Counted from the stretch's first letter, positions 1-12,349 are shown. The stretch is DNA of 64,000 nt from Epiperipatus broadwayi (GCA_028023455.1 JAQFVV010012496.1:746001-810000), one strand, 5' to 3'. Numbers and translations: made by a program. Notes: generated from the sequence alone by a model not told the origin.

Positions 1-51
1 TATTTTCTCCTTTACTTTTTTTTGCATTTCTCATCATATATTCATATTGAT

Positions 52-318
52 TAAAATTTCTTTATCATCTCCTTGTATACACTTTATGCAATTTTTATAT
101 AATCCCTTCTTTACATTGCTTACAATTTCGACTGTCCTGCATTCTCCATCAGAGCTACAACATTTAAATATATAAAACAATGATTATATGATTATATGTT
201 TAGGTGGTGTAGCTCTGATGAGGACTACAGGGCAGTTGAAACTGTAAGCAAAATAAAGAATGAATTATAGAAAAATTGCATAAAGTGTATACAAGGAGAT
301 AATAAAGAAATTTTTAAT
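52..318. repeat. Fold-back element with hammerhead-like core
   Basis: Two arms of about 105-110 bp (52-155 and 206-318) are inverted copies of each other around a 50-bp AT-rich loop. The right arm carries CTGATGA (215-221), a hairpin (222-237, GACT pairing with AGTT) and GAAA (238-241), followed by CTGTA. This matches the order of a hammerhead ribozyme, with a short stem I (GCT before the core, AGC after the GTA). The left arm carries the same motif on the minus strand, with the last core A changed to G. No coding capacity is visible. The inverted arms are certain; ribozyme activity is inference. Confidence 0.75.
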
Positions 319-2841
319 ATATATTTTAGTTTAAATAGTACCTTCCTATTAGTGTTGTAGACAAGCTATATAAAACATATACTTTTATTTTCATCATAAT
401 ATCTAGATATTTTTTTTTATATAAATAGTGCAATTATACTGTTCTTCAAACACTCATTGGTGAAGTTATAAAAATCATAGTTAAATATCAGGCTTAACAT
501 TTTCGAGGTCTTTTAATCTGATATTCATAGCTGAAGAATTAGAAACATTGTAGTGTTGTTGGTGTTTGCTAATACATGCAAATTAGTCTTCATATGCAAA
601 ACAATTTTACTATCAAAAGATCAATCAGCTTGACCATTTCTTAGAGATAGAAAAATCTGTGTCTTTTCTATTAATAGTGTGTGAATTGTTTATGATGTAG
701 TACATCTTCTTTATTTTTCATTTGCAGTCATTTCTCTCAGTACACACAATCTCAGGGTTGGAGGATCCAAACTTGTGACTGGTTGCTTTTTCATGTTCTA
801 AGAATATTGAAGTGTTGTCACTATTGTTTTGAGCTCTCTTGTATGCATACATATGCTGAGTAGCTCTATTATCAACAGTGGCTTTCATTTCAATATAATA
901 TTTGGTGCTGCACCCCTAAAAACAAAGTCTTCTCCAAGGCCTCCTTATAAAAGAATAGTAAAAAAGAGGAAGAAATACTAATCCAGCATGTAAGTTTCTG
1001 GATGGTATGAATTTGAACATTTTTTCATCTTTGTTTTACCTTCTAGCTTAAATACATGTCTATTTACTGACCAATATTTGACAGTTAAAATTGGTTGGTT
1101 GTCATTTAGCTATTTGAAAATAATTCAAGCCTCTTGAAAAGAATTTCACTTACTGGATTCAAACTCTAGTTTATGAATAAGGCAGACAGATGCTTGATAT
1201 CTGAAAACATTTTGAAACCATAATATATATATATATATATAGTAAAAAAATTGTATTAATTAATTAATAATAATTGATTATTACAAATATTTTTACTACA
1301 TATATAAAAATTAAAATAATAGACAACTATGAAATCTAATAAAATTTAAACATATGATAGTGTTTATATTTTAAGATTAGTGAGTATAGAATACTTTTTA
1401 GCTTCAAAAGAAACTTTAATGAGCTTAATAATTGTACAGACAGAATTAAGAAAAACAGGAATACCGGTACTTATATCATCATGACAACTTGACATTTACA
1501 TGAAGAATGGTGAGGGGGAACAATCAAATATATAAACAAATTTATACAGAAAAAAACTATACCGTTACCCTTAGAAATATTAATAACAAAGAGACCAAAT
1601 AAATATATTATTGTCCCACACTAAAAGATTTCAAGTATCCATTCTTCGACTCTGTCTTTTACAGCGTGATCATTTTAAGTAATCAAGTTTTTATTAGATT
1701 TCTTTGTCTACTTTTTCCTCTCATTTCTTTATAGGCTTGAGTTTAGTCGCATTAGTGACCACATGACCATGCAGATGTGTACGTGTTTGTTGATGTATCA
1801 CAAATTTGAGCAGTGTTCAGGCACTGTTTAAAAAATGCTAAGTAGGTTCTCCCTAGACATCTCAGAAATAATCTTATGTTTTCACAAGTTAAGAAATTCA
1901 TTGATTATCACTCAACCAGAGCAGTGTAATGAATTGACTGCAGCAGTGAGGTAGATAGGTAACTGATTTACTATAATAAAAAGAATCACAAGGTAATTTA
2001 CACAGGGGATCATGTGCCATTTGAACAACAGTAGTAATATATTGATTTTTGAAGTAGGAATCATTAATTCTGAATCTATCTATTACCTTCTTACTGAACC
2101 AAACAATTTTTTTTATTTATTATGCATGAGTGAAAAATACTGCTTGCAGAGTTAAGTTTTAGATCTTAAAGATATACATATTTGCAATGACCTGTGTGGT
2201 TTATAAGTGTATAATAGGATTTGTTAACTTAAGCTTAGATTGTGTTCTTGCAGTTATCCTTTTTGTCAACTGAATATTTTCCAAGTCAAACACTTTGCAA
2301 AATCATATGTGACAATATTTCTGTCATGAGACCACAAGTATCTAGCTTTGGTTAGACTTGGGATGTTAAATGTGTTGGTTTAAAGTCTCTATAGTTATTT
2401 TAAGTAGCTTTTTTGTTGTGATAACTTTTTAAACTAAGTCACCATACTGAAAACTTTGTTAAATTCCCAATTAACTCTTCCTATTTTCTGAAGGTCTTGC
2501 AGTCACATTCTTTTCTAAATTCAATCATCAGGCTATTTAAGCAGATACCACCAAATCACAAAGATGTGTTTAGTTTTACATTACATAGAAAAAATTGCAA
2601 AACTTTTATGACTCCTTCAAAAACAACTGATTAACTGTGCAATTACTTTCGATAGTGATTTTTTTTAAGACTAATTGTCTCTGCTATAAGAACTGTCAGT
2701 TGTGTCCCTCTCTTCATATGTGGGGTGTAAAAAAAAATAGTATTAATACTCACAAGTAAGCAGTGAAAAATGTACTTGCATAAATAATGATTTTTTTTTC
2801 TATTTAAGACAATATCAAAGTTAATCTAAAAGTTAAAAAAA
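319..2841. other. AT-rich intergenic DNA, no gene seen
   Basis: I see no supported coding sequence, RNA gene or named repeat here. There is a short AT dinucleotide run near 1223-1241 and several homopolymer T tracts. Confidence 0.5.
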
Positions 2842-2947
2842 TTTGTCAAGCATTTGTGGTTGAGAGGTCAGCGACGGCTGCTTTACAAGCAGTTGTCCCG
2901 GGTTAGCGGGTTCGCTTCCCAGCTGATGCTATGACACATGGGAAAAA
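2842..2947 (+). mobile_element. SINE-1 copy, tRNA-Val-like head
   Basis: The segment resembles a tRNA gene: an A-box-like TGGTTGAGAGGTCAG at 2857, an anticodon arm CTGC-TTTACAA-GCAG whose loop centre reads TAC (Val), and a B box GGGTTCGCTTCCC at 2908-2920. The acceptor stem does not close and the variable region is odd, so it is not a functional tRNA. Related copies lie at 58573-58684 and 62995-63112, both on the minus strand. That recurrence, with the internal Pol III promoter boxes, supports a tRNA-derived SINE head. A lone tRNA pseudogene is less likely. Confidence 0.7.
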
Positions 2948-3014
2948 AATTACTATTGAAATATCAAAATCTAAAAAAAGGACATAATATCAACAATTAA
3001 TAAAAATATATAAT

Positions 3015-3345
3015 ATTGATGTATTTATATATTGGAATATTTCCATCATTTAATATTAAATATTGGATGTCTTTAGAAAAAGTTATTAAATATTCCAATT
3101 ATATTCAACTGCACAACGTTTTAAAAGGTAATATTTCCTCTCTTCTTCAGATGTTGCTGACTTGACAAGTGACAGTACTAGCATGGAAATCGAACCTGGA
3201 CTTTTAGATTCCAATTACATTCAACTGCATAACATTTTGAGAGTTACTGGCTTGACCAATGCATGGGAATCAAACCTGGACCCTTAGATTCTTGAATATT
3301 GAATTTTAAGGTAACACTCTAACCAACTGAACCATCCCGCCAAAG
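3015..3345 (-). mobile_element. SINE-2 copy, minus orientation
   Basis: Read on the minus strand this has a tRNA-like head with an A box (complement of 3323-3334, TGGTTCAGTTGG) and a B box (complement of 3266-3277). A hammerhead-like body follows (minus strand of about 3115-3160: CTGAAGA, hairpin, AAAC), then the family's AT-rich tail at 3015-3085. The part from the B box to the body is partly duplicated (3175-3205 and 3255-3290). It abuts a plus-strand copy head to head at 3345, making an inverted pair. The same family recurs at 31105, 31780, 39060 and 45840. Confidence 0.75.
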
Positions 3346-3795
3346 GCTAATGGTTAGAGCATTACCTTAAAATTCAATATTCAAGAGGTCCAGTTTGAAA
3401 ACATCCTGCCAAAGGCTAATAGTTAGAGCATTACCTTAAAATTCAATATTCAAGAGGTCCAGTTTGATTTCCCTGCTAGAACTGCCATTGGTCTCAGTTG
3501 CTTAGAATGTTATCTTAAAATTCAATATTCAAGAAACTAAGAATCCAGGTTTAATTCCCAAGCTAGTATTTTCACTCGTCACACCAGAAACACCTGAAGA
3601 AGAGAGGGGAGTACCTCTCGAACCATTGTGCATATTCTAATATGTGGCTATTACTAACAGTTGAATGTACTTGGAATATGTAAATAAAGTTACATTTTTT
3701 TCAAGACATTCAATACTTAATATTAAATGACAGGAAATAGTCCAATATATAAATACAATTAAAATAACATCACCACAAACTTTCAGGAAAATAAA
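3346..3795 (+). mobile_element. SINE-2 copy with triplicated head
   Basis: The tRNA-like head piece, containing GGTTAGAGCATTACC and the following AAAATTCAATATTCAAGA, occurs three times: about 3351-3400, 3416-3470 and a diverged third copy at 3495-3560. The body follows with CTGAAGA (3594-3600), an extra A, a perfect GAGAGG/CCTCTC hairpin (3602-3619) and GAA. The AT-rich family tail runs to about 3795. Internal duplication of a SINE head suggests dimer or trimer formation or replication slippage. There is no coding capacity. Confidence 0.72.
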
Positions 3796-4755
3796 ATAAT
3801 GAATTTGGTGATTAAGATATTTATTACACATGTCTGATTAAGATTATAGGTAGGATTTATTTTTACAGGAATATGACAGAAATACTAAACTTCCATACGT
3901 ATGTAAAATCTTGTTCGATAAGAACATTTCTTATCAACAAAGTGGAATTAAAATTGTCTAAAGATTTTTAGGAATTTCATGTCTACTTTGCGCTCGTTTG
4001 CTTAGTGATCTTTTGCATAGCAAGAAAATTGTTTCTTATTTTCTTTATAAGAAACATTTAAAATAACATCTGGTTTGCTTTGTTTGACGAGACAATGTTA
4101 ATAGGTAATATAAATGCCAACATAAACTTGTGAGACTTTGAAATGGATTCTCTCATTTTAAAAATATTTTTACTTCCAATTTGACATTCTTTTAATTTTT
4201 TTTTTTTTTTAAACTTTCGTTGTTTTATGAATAAAGTCGTATGACAAAACTAAAATGTAAGAAGTCAATAGGTTTTTCCATATAAATAATTATTAGTCTG
4301 TTTATAATCTGATAAGTAACTACAACCCCCACCCCCCTTTTTATTTATGAGTGTTTATACATGTTTTTTTAAATCTGTAATTCTAGTTTTTTTTGTTGTT
4401 TTTCATCACTCAGCGTTTTGTAAAGAAAGATGTTTATCTCCTATTTTGTCTATCAATCTTTTTGTGTCTACATAATTTCTATTATTAATCCCTTTTCCTT
4501 CAAATTTACATAACGACAATTATTTGTAGTTATATATAGCCTGTTTTTATTATGTTTTTCGAACTTTTAAATAATGTGTATGGAATGCACACATACGTGA
4601 ATCTAAAATATACATTATATTATGGTAATACACGCGCCTATCATGCCTTCAACCTGTGTTCAAATCTAGACTGGGCAAACTTTGTTACTTTTTAATCAGG
4701 CTTAGATTTTTTTTAAGCAGAGTCTGCCTAATTCCAATCTACATAACTATTTAAT
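3796..4755. other. AT-rich intergenic DNA
   Basis: No gene is supported. The stretch holds a T homopolymer near 4194-4211, a short C-rich run near 4325-4338, and a B-box-like TGTTCAAATCTAGA near 4658 that may be a SINE relic. Confidence 0.45.
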
Positions 4756-4758
4756 ATA

Positions 4759-5125
4759 TAGGGTATATGAGCACAGACTTTCACATGACCCACCACTGTC
4801 CACACTATCTCATAACACTTATACACTTGAACACATATATGTTGAAAATATAAATAATCATCAATATACTAAACCAGCAATCATCAGTTGGTCCAGATTA
4901 CCATCTCCACACATATATGCCATAAGTGCTCAGATATATATTAAGATAGCCAATCCTCATACTTTAATGGACAGGCTTCAATCCACTCCACACTCCAACT
5001 CTTCAACCGTCCATCCAATTGAAAATCTGATGATGGAACACTCAAAGACCACCCTGAGGCCAAGATTCTTGTCACACCCATGTTGACCTAAGGTCAATCT
5101 GACCCGCATGTACAGGACATAATTA
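4759..5125 (-). mobile_element. SINE-3 copy, minus orientation
   Basis: This is a member of the commonest repeat in the window. On the minus strand it ends with a B-box-like GTTCAAATCC region (diverged here). On the plus strand one reads successive modules: ACAGACTTTCACATGACCC, the 'cacttgaacacatatatg' module, the 'caatcatcagttggtccaga' module, the 'atggacaggcttcaatccac' module, and a terminal 'catgtacaggacataatt' end. Near-complete relatives lie at 10905-11300, 12518-12785, 31345-31735 and 57845-58045. I could not identify a convincing A box, so 'SINE' rests on length, copy number and the B-box-like end. Confidence 0.65.
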
Positions 5126-5139
5126 AGTTTTTAATTAAC

Positions 5140-5795
5140 CTATTCATTTAGTATATTGAATGTTTATATAGTAAATAGAGGGATTTGAACTTAGGATTTT
5201 CAGCATACAGTCATCCTCCACTCCATCTCAAACAACCGATGCACATGACCACACATGTGTGAAAAAGATAAATGATTTCCAATATACATATTTCATGCAG
5301 AATCAGCATGCATCAGTTGGACCAGACCATAATCTCCCACACCCATATATAACTTTAATGGATAGCAATGATCTGATAATATGAGGAGTTAGATTGATGT
5401 GATTACAATATCAAATCCACCAAGAGCTTTGAGCATTCCAGTGTTGGTTTTTCAATGAAGTGGATGGTTGAATTGTTGGAAGCATGATAAGATTGAAGCC
5501 TGTCCATTAAAGTTTAAGAAATTGCTATCTTGATATAAGCTGAGCACTGATTCTATAGATATGTGGGATATTATGATATGGCCAACTGATGAGAGCTGAT
5601 TCTGCACAGATATTGGAGGATCATTTATCTTTTTTACATGTGTGGCAATGTGTATTGGTTGTTTGGGATAGAGTGGAGGATAAATATAGACTCAAAATCC
5701 TAAGTTCAAATCCCTCTATTTCTTTATTTTTGTTTTTAACCATAGATCAAACACCTTTAGCTCAATCATATCTCAACTATTCATCATCCCAAAAA
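5140..5795. repeat. SINE-3 inverted pair (fold-back)
   Basis: A minus-orientation SINE-3 copy (about 5140-5370) faces a plus-orientation copy (about 5370-5790), so the two ends carry inverted versions of the 'ggatttgaacttaggattt' terminus. Pieces of the internal modules have been lost near the centre. The small open reading frame on the plus strand (5589-5819) simply reads through the repeat. Confidence 0.65.
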
Positions 5796-5799
5796 GCAA

Positions 5800-6940
5800 A
5801 CCCATATCCTCTATTATAGATACATATAAAACATACACTTTTTCAAGTAAGTTATGTATCATTTGTTATGATTACTTGAAGAAGTGTATGATCCACATGT
5901 ATCCATAGTGTGGGATATTGGCCTGGCATCTGGGCTGATTGATGGTTGTGATAAAATTGAGATGAAGATGAATGATGTACTGTTAAAAGCAAACACAATG
6001 CATATTATTGTGCAATGATCATATGGTCATCCACAAGGCATTAAAAGTAGGTTGAAACTTCTCCTTACTTTGCCTGACAATAGTGTAGTAAGAGTTCAGA
6101 TGCATTGATAAAATCAAATAATTTATAACCATTTAAGAGATATTATCAAATGTGTAATTAGCCATTTCTGGATATAAAAGAATTGAAACTTGAAAGACAC
6201 AGAACACAGCGATTGGCAGCCAAGTGAGTAGCGAATATATTTTCCTGTGCAGTTATTCTAAGAAGGACTTTTAGGAGATTTTTGCATTGCAGTAGGCTAT
6301 GTAAGCTATTTTACTTATTGTTTAACTATATTTAGAATTCCTATTTATGCATTTCTTTGTAGAGACTAGTGGTTTCTTTTGTGACATTTTAATTTCATTT
6401 TTAGATTTTTTTTCTTAATAATGCTATTGTTTCAAAATCTTTTGCATATATAGGTGCAATGTTGACCAGAAAAATGACCCCAGTATAAATAATGGCAAAT
6501 CAGTATCCAATCATATGTGAACTGTTCTAGTAGTTTTCATGTGATTGCCTATTTACTATTTCCCAATTATTTATTTTAAGGCATTGTTTTGTCCTACGTC
6601 ACATGCTCATCACAGCAGAAAATTGAAAGTTATTGCTTATCTTCAAAAGTTAAAGATATTTAAAAGATTTCACCACAATCTTTTAGATAACTACAGTAAT
6701 ACAACAATTATGAACTTCAGGATATGTTTTACAACAATAGAATCACAGATCTATGTGGAACTGATTTATTTATATGTTCCTGCATTCAAATGCATAGACA
6801 TATATACCACCAGTGATTGTAAAAGCAACAGCACCCAATGTTGAAAGGTTACTAAAGTCAAGCATCAATTGGATCAATTTGATGACCCAAATTACTGCAG
6901 AGGTCAAAGAACATTCAAAAGTAAATTCTATGGCAATAAT
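5800..6940. other. Intergenic DNA, no supported gene
   Basis: Short plus-strand open frames at 6545-6844 and 6813-6998 overlap each other and show no recognisable domain or codon pattern. I do not support them as genes. Confidence 0.4.
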
Positions 6941-6941
6941 G

Positions 6942-7176
6942 ATCCTTAAAATATCACATGATCATCATTGCCTATGCTTACACAAACTGTTAAAATAGTA
7001 GCAAATTCTCCATAAAGTAGTGTCACCTAGTGCAGACCTTAGTAATTAATGAATCCAAAAATATGTGTGCATAGATAGGAATTTTATGTAGAAACCATAA
7101 CATTCATTGGTAACTATGGCTTGCATTAGGTGACACTACTGTATGGTGAATTCACTACTGTTTTAACAATGATCCT
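6942..7176. repeat. Fold-back copy of repeat family 4
   Basis: Left and right arms (6942-7058 and about 7100-7176) are inverted copies with the signature GTGTCACCTAGTGCAG on the left and TGCATTAGGTGACACTACTG on the right. Other members lie at 41040-41715, 55425-55728, 61250-61710 and 61895-62115. This copy lacks the central hammerhead-like segment seen in the longer ones. Confidence 0.7.
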
Positions 7177-7560
7177 TAGAATGACTTCAACATTGAGCTA
7201 ACCAATAGCAGAAATATCTGAACTCTTATTTGTTATGTCCACTATCAAGTTTTATGATTTTGAAAAGTATCCAATTGGCTTGTGTGAAAAAGTGGGCCAC
7301 AAGAATAATCAAACTATTATTCTTTCATCAGTATTTTTAACAATTATACCTATGTGGTATGTCATGAAATGAAATATTCAATTACCTTATGCATCTATTT
7401 TTAACATGGAAATGTCTTATAACACATATAAGAAAATTTTGCAACCCAAGCTGTTATTTGTTCAAATTGGAAACTTTTGAAAACACTAAGATTACTAAGA
7501 ATTTACATTTTTTTTTAAAAATCTCACACCATCATTGAGTAAATATTAAGACATAATACT

Positions 7561-7757
7561 CATATCGGTAATAAAGTTGGTTGAGCTATTTATTTTTAAT
7601 CTGCTTTTCTGGCCTTATAAATTTGTAGCATTCAAAATAATTAATGAAATAGGTTCAAAGGAGATGAGACATATCTTAATAAAGTTGGCTGAGCTATTTA
7701 TTATTAAGTTCCTTTTATGATCTTATAATTTTGTAGCATTCAGAATAATTAATGTCT
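7561..7757. repeat. Local tandem duplication, about 105 bp
   Basis: Two similar units, 7566-7655 and 7676-7757, share 'aataaagttgg(t/c)tgagctattta' and 'ttgtagcattca(a/g)aataatta'. Divergence is moderate, so this is an old local duplication. Confidence 0.65.
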
Positions 7758-10600
7758 AATGTCTGATTGTCTAAAGTACTGACCGTCATAACAAAAACTT
7801 GTATTTTTATTTAAATCATTAAAATATTGCTTAAAATATTAAAAGACATATTATTTATTTGCTACTTTATATTCTGGAAAATTTCATTTCATTTGCTTAA
7901 GTTTTAATGTCATAAACCTTCGAGGCTCTAAATTGGAATTTAAAACTGTCTTCTGAGTTTGAATTCCTTATATATATAGCATTATATGTGCATGTGTGTG
8001 TAAACCTGTACAGTGTATTAAATTACTAACTTAGTGTACAACTTTATTACTTATCTGAAAATCCATCATAATGACAAGAATGTGTAAATATAGTTTTAGT
8101 ATTCTTACGCATCTTCATTTTTTTGAGCTGAATTTATGTCCTGTAAATTAATTTTATCCTATGCTTATTTTGCAATCATACTAAAGCTAGCAATTTTTTT
8201 CAAAATTCATCAATAAATAGTTTTACAGATATAGAGAATACATAAATAATAAAATAAAAATTGCCATATTTCATCTTTGCCATTTGAAAAATTATATATA
8301 TGTAATTAAAAAATATCGTACTTGGGTACTAAACATGCAATGTAGGGGGATAGGGGAGATAGGGCCTATTCACACCCCCAATGAATGTGTCATGTCATGA
8401 TGATGTCATATTGAAAGAAATAGTCCTACAATGATGATGTCACAGTTGACATCATATCCGTCATTATTCCAGTTATTGTCTCGATTTTTTCCTGATAACA
8501 GCTATTTTTTTTCCATTGTGTTTTCCATTGTGTTTTTTAGTGCATTTTTTTTCAAAATGTTCATATTTGGAAATTTCCAGCCAAATGGAAAAATAAGCAA
8601 CAAGACAACACCTGGACAGTTATCTAGTGGAATTTATGTGGAGAAGAATACATAAAAATGATGACATATTCTTAGCTATACAGAAAGACATAAAAATTTA
8701 ATAAGTGTAAAATAACATGTCTTTTATTTACGAGTTTTTTGTATTTTTTTAAAAAGGGGAGGGGGGATAGCAGTTTTATGAAAATCCCAGCATACTTTGC
8801 AACCAAGTGGTTTCTCAATAACATAAATGATTAAAATTTGCATATATGTCCTATTTGACAAGCATTGACATATATATGTGCACAGATTATTTATAAATTT
8901 AATTTTGTCAAACAATAAATAATAATTTCTACAATTACAAATTCCATTTGCAATATACATAAAATTTATATATTTGTTATAATGTTCACAATTATTCTTT
9001 TTGTTGAATATAGCTTCTTTTTTTTCTTAAAATAAATCCAATTAAATTTTTGACAGATGATTGTTGATTGATTTAAAATGTCTTTTTTTTAATAAATGAA
9101 ATATACAATCGTTTTATAGAATTAAGAAAATATAAATTTCTAAATGTCTTTCTGCTTGATTAGTTAATTCTGATGAAATAGGCAAGGTGAGAGAGGAAAA
9201 GTAAATACATGAGTTGCAGCTCTTCATGCCATAAAAAGTGGATAGCCAAGCATAGACTAAGTCACAATGCCCCATGATGTCATGAGAAAATACCTCATTT
9301 TTAAGCACTGCCTCTTCTAAGTACCTAGACAGATCATCCACAAGAAATAGTATCCTGAAAAAAATATCAGGCACTGATCCAGCCCTGCTCATCTCTTGTG
9401 AGTCTTAGGGGTTTTAGATGAGGTCTATTCATGAGACCAAGGCCTATTCATGAGGCCTACATATACACTGCTGGACTACCCTGAGAGCTCAATATCTAGG
9501 TCTAGACAGTGCCAAGCATATACTTCAGAGCACCATGAACAAACTGCATCCTGACAGTCCTGCTCAACTATACACCCACCATAAACATAAAAAGTACAAA
9601 TTCATGTATCACTTTTAAAATGTCATTTTACTACAGAAATTATTTAAAATTTCATTATTATATATAACTCTACTTACCACAGCTCTATATATGTTTATCT
9701 TGGCTTCTCTGCCTTTAGATAGTCAGCATAAATATAATTATTTATTTAGCAAGCTGGTTCTTTTGGTCCATTAGAAAAATATAATCCATGTTTGTTGTCA
9801 CCATCAGGTAAAAGTATGCAATCCATGTAAAATCTTGATTTGTAGTTGGTCTCTTTCTATCTAGGATTATTACAGGCAAGCAGCTGTCTTGGTTTGATAG
9901 ATTTCAGGCTATGAATTTCAGCATAAAAAGTGGATCATTTTCTCCATGTGAATTCAAACTCCTGCTAGGGAAAACAGTCAACTATCTTGCCTTCAGTTAC
10001 CTCAGTTTATGGTAACTGACTGCCAACTCTTTGCTACAGCCAACAACAAACTGCAGCTATCCATTTTGGTCAGCTAATTGCTGCCACTTATTCAAAAAAA
10101 AATTTGAAGCCAAGCTATTCTGTTGAACTCTTACAAAACCATAATCCAAACTGTTCTCTTCAAAAATCATTACCCAGACTGGAGCTAATTTGTTATCAGC
10201 CCTTTTATAGAATCATCTAAGGTGATAACAGCAGCTTGATTAAAAACAGAGTTTCTATTTTTATCTCACTAATCCCTTTGAAAACATATACATGTTTTTA
10301 CTTAGGGGATTTCTAATAGATAAAAATTTTGTTTAATTAATTAAAATTTCAAAAATACAATAGGGTGTTTTTAAATTTCAAAATCAGAGTAATAATTAAT
10401 AATAATGCAATATTTATATTTATTAAGACTTTTTTAAAATATTAATTTTGTAATAAAATTTTACTTTAAGCCCGGAGTTATTTAACCCTTTATTTATTAC
10501 TATTTTATTTTAGGAAAGGTAGAAAAATGTCTACAAAAATTTATGTCTGTGTTCATTTCTACTTTTCCTTTACTTTATATATATATATATGGACACAGAC
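7758..10600. other. Intergenic DNA, no recognised gene
   Basis: A 92-residue open frame on the minus strand (9114-9392) has no family I recognise and no start context or neighbouring exon to support it. The stretch 9400-10250 is less AT-rich than its surroundings and holds an imperfect palindromic 'cctattcatgag' doublet near 9420-9455. I see no further supported feature. Confidence 0.4.
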
Positions 10601-10639
10601 TATATTATTATTGGTGTACTATGTAACCCAACCGGTTAC

Positions 10640-10806
10640 AATATATATATATGAAAATGATAATCTGAACCAACTGACAAGTGCTAGTTTAGCACAAAAT
10701 ATTTATATTGGTGATTATTTATATTTTCGATGTGTAACCAAGTGTATCAGCAGTGTGAAATGGCATTGATAATTGAGGGTCATGTGAAAATCTGAGTTCA
10801 AACCCT
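10640..10806 (+). mobile_element. SINE-3 fragment, plus strand
   Basis: The 3' half of SINE-3 is present: 'gaaccaactgacaagtgc', 'ttggtgattatttatattt' and the terminal 'aaaatctgagttcaaaccc' B-box-like end at about 10786-10804. It lies directly upstream of a near-complete copy in the same orientation. Confidence 0.65.
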
Positions 10807-10883
10807 CTATATATTACATAATGGAGTGCAGATATGAAAAAGTCTGCACTGTAGAAAAAATTCATAGATTAAAATATAGTGCT

Positions 10884-11300
10884 GTAATGTCTGTCCATCC
10901 GTCATATATGTACGTAAATGAATTATGTTCTGTACATGAGGAGTCAGAGTGACTTATGGTCAACAGGGATGAGAAAGTTGGCACCAATGAGGGATTTGAG
11001 CATTCCATCATCAGATTTTCAATGAAATGGTTGGCTGAAGAGTTGTGGGGTGGAGTGGATTGAAGCCTGTCCATTAAAGTATGAAAATTGGCTATCTTAA
11101 TATAAGCTGAGCTTTGATTGTATATATGGGTGATGATAATCAAAACCAACTGATGAGTGCTGGTTTAGCATGAAATACATATATTGGTGATTATTTATCT
11201 TTTCGACATGTGTGTGATCAAGTATATTAGCAGTATGAGATAGCGTGGATGGTTGACGATTGTGTGAAAGTCTGAGTTCAAACCCTCTATATATTATATA
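10884..11300 (+). mobile_element. SINE-3, near full length
   Basis: This is one of the best copies for defining the family. Modules in order are 'ctgtacatgaggagtcaga' (10932), 'gaagcctgtccattaaagt' (11063), 'tggctatcttaatataagc' (11091), 'ccaactgatgagtgctggt' (11148), 'ttggtgattatttatcttt' (11184) and the end 'aagtctgagttcaaaccct' (11269). Two minus-strand open frames across it are accidental. Confidence 0.7.
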
Positions 11301-11339
11301 TATAAGTTCAGGTATGTAATAGCCTGTACTGTAGGGGAA

Positions 11340-11870
11340 AAAATCATATTTCAAATTGTTTATATAGCTTTACCCATCAATGTTCTAATTATTATAAGGT
11401 AGTTATCATTTCAATTCACGAAGTCAGTCTTTTTTTTGGATAAAAGTGATCTACAACTATGTATAGCTAAACGAAGTATAATCACTAAAGGCTGCCTAAT
11501 TTCAAATCCAGGAGATATCTTAAGTTCAACTCCAGCCTTGTTTGATGACTTTACAAAAAATACAAAATTAAAATTACAACCTTCTTAACTAACGGATGAA
11601 ACACTTTTATATAAAATTATTTCCAACAGTTTAGATAAAATATTTTGATCACTGTTTCGTACAAATTCAAAATTTTATATGATTGTTGTATCCATGGAAA
11701 CATATATAGATATGTGCAAAAATATTCAGCTTAATGAACTTAAAGAGCTATTAATAAAATTTAAACTGAAAAAGCTGATGTGATATTTGAAGGAATTTTT
11801 ACATTTGGTTGCATTGTGTTTGCTTCAAAACTATTATCACCTGATTTTAAGGATACATCTTAATTTTTCA
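11340..11870. other. AT-rich intergenic DNA
   Basis: No supported gene. A weak B-box-like AGTTCAACTCCAGCC near 11523 may be a decayed SINE. Confidence 0.4.
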
Positions 11871-11978
11871 TATTTATAATAATAATAATCTTTAATATTT
11901 AAATACAAATGTATATAGACTTAAGCTAAGTGTGATTAAAAAGAATATGAACCCAGACTTTCAATCTCCGTTAGACAA

Positions 11979-11985
<7 letters not shown>
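11871..11985 (-). mobile_element. SINE-3 end fragment
   Basis: Only the B-box-side terminus of SINE-3 is present ('tatgaacccagactttcaa' near 11947) with its flanking 'tatttaaatacaaatgta' module. The same truncated arrangement recurs at 27040-27140 and 41945-42060, so this may be a defined subfamily rather than random breakage. Confidence 0.5.
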
Positions 11986-12012
<27 letters not shown>

Positions 12013-12073
12013 AACGATCATTACAATATATATATATAATAATATTATGATTCAATGTCTGTATTTTTAAAAC

Positions 12074-12325
12074 AATATATGTAATTATATAACTGAATGT
12101 TTATAAATACAGTAACTTAATAATTAAAAAAATATATATTTTATCCACTTAGGAGCGCTTTCAATTATCCCAGTAATCTATTTCAACTAAAGCTAGCATT
12201 TCAAAGCTTTAGTTGAAACAGATTACTGGGATAATCGAAAGCGCTCCTAAGTGGATAAAATATATATTTTTTTAATTATTAAGTTACTGTATTTATAAAT
12301 ATTCAGTTATATAATTACATATATA
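12074..12325. repeat. Near-perfect palindrome, 121-bp arms
   Basis: Arms 12074-12194 and 12205-12325 are almost exact inverted copies around a 10-base loop (12195-12204). Only a few mismatches are visible, for example TCAATTATCC against GGATAATCGA. The outer ends run into AT dinucleotide tracts. It could be a MITE-like fold-back element or a recently formed inverted duplication. Arm identity is much higher than in the other fold-backs here, implying a recent origin or ongoing arm conversion. Confidence 0.85.
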
Positions 12326-12349
12326 TATATATATATATAATGACATATA

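Noticed and set aside
2842-2947. Functional tRNA gene
   Set aside because: No closed acceptor stem, and related copies diverge like a repeat.
3594-3623. SINE-2 body as a functional hammerhead
   Set aside because: An extra A lies between the core and stem II, GAAA is GAAC here, and the sequence after it lacks a fitting cleavage triplet.
9114-9392. Possible small host gene on the minus strand
   Set aside because: No recognised domain, splice context or neighbouring exon; chance open frame is likely.
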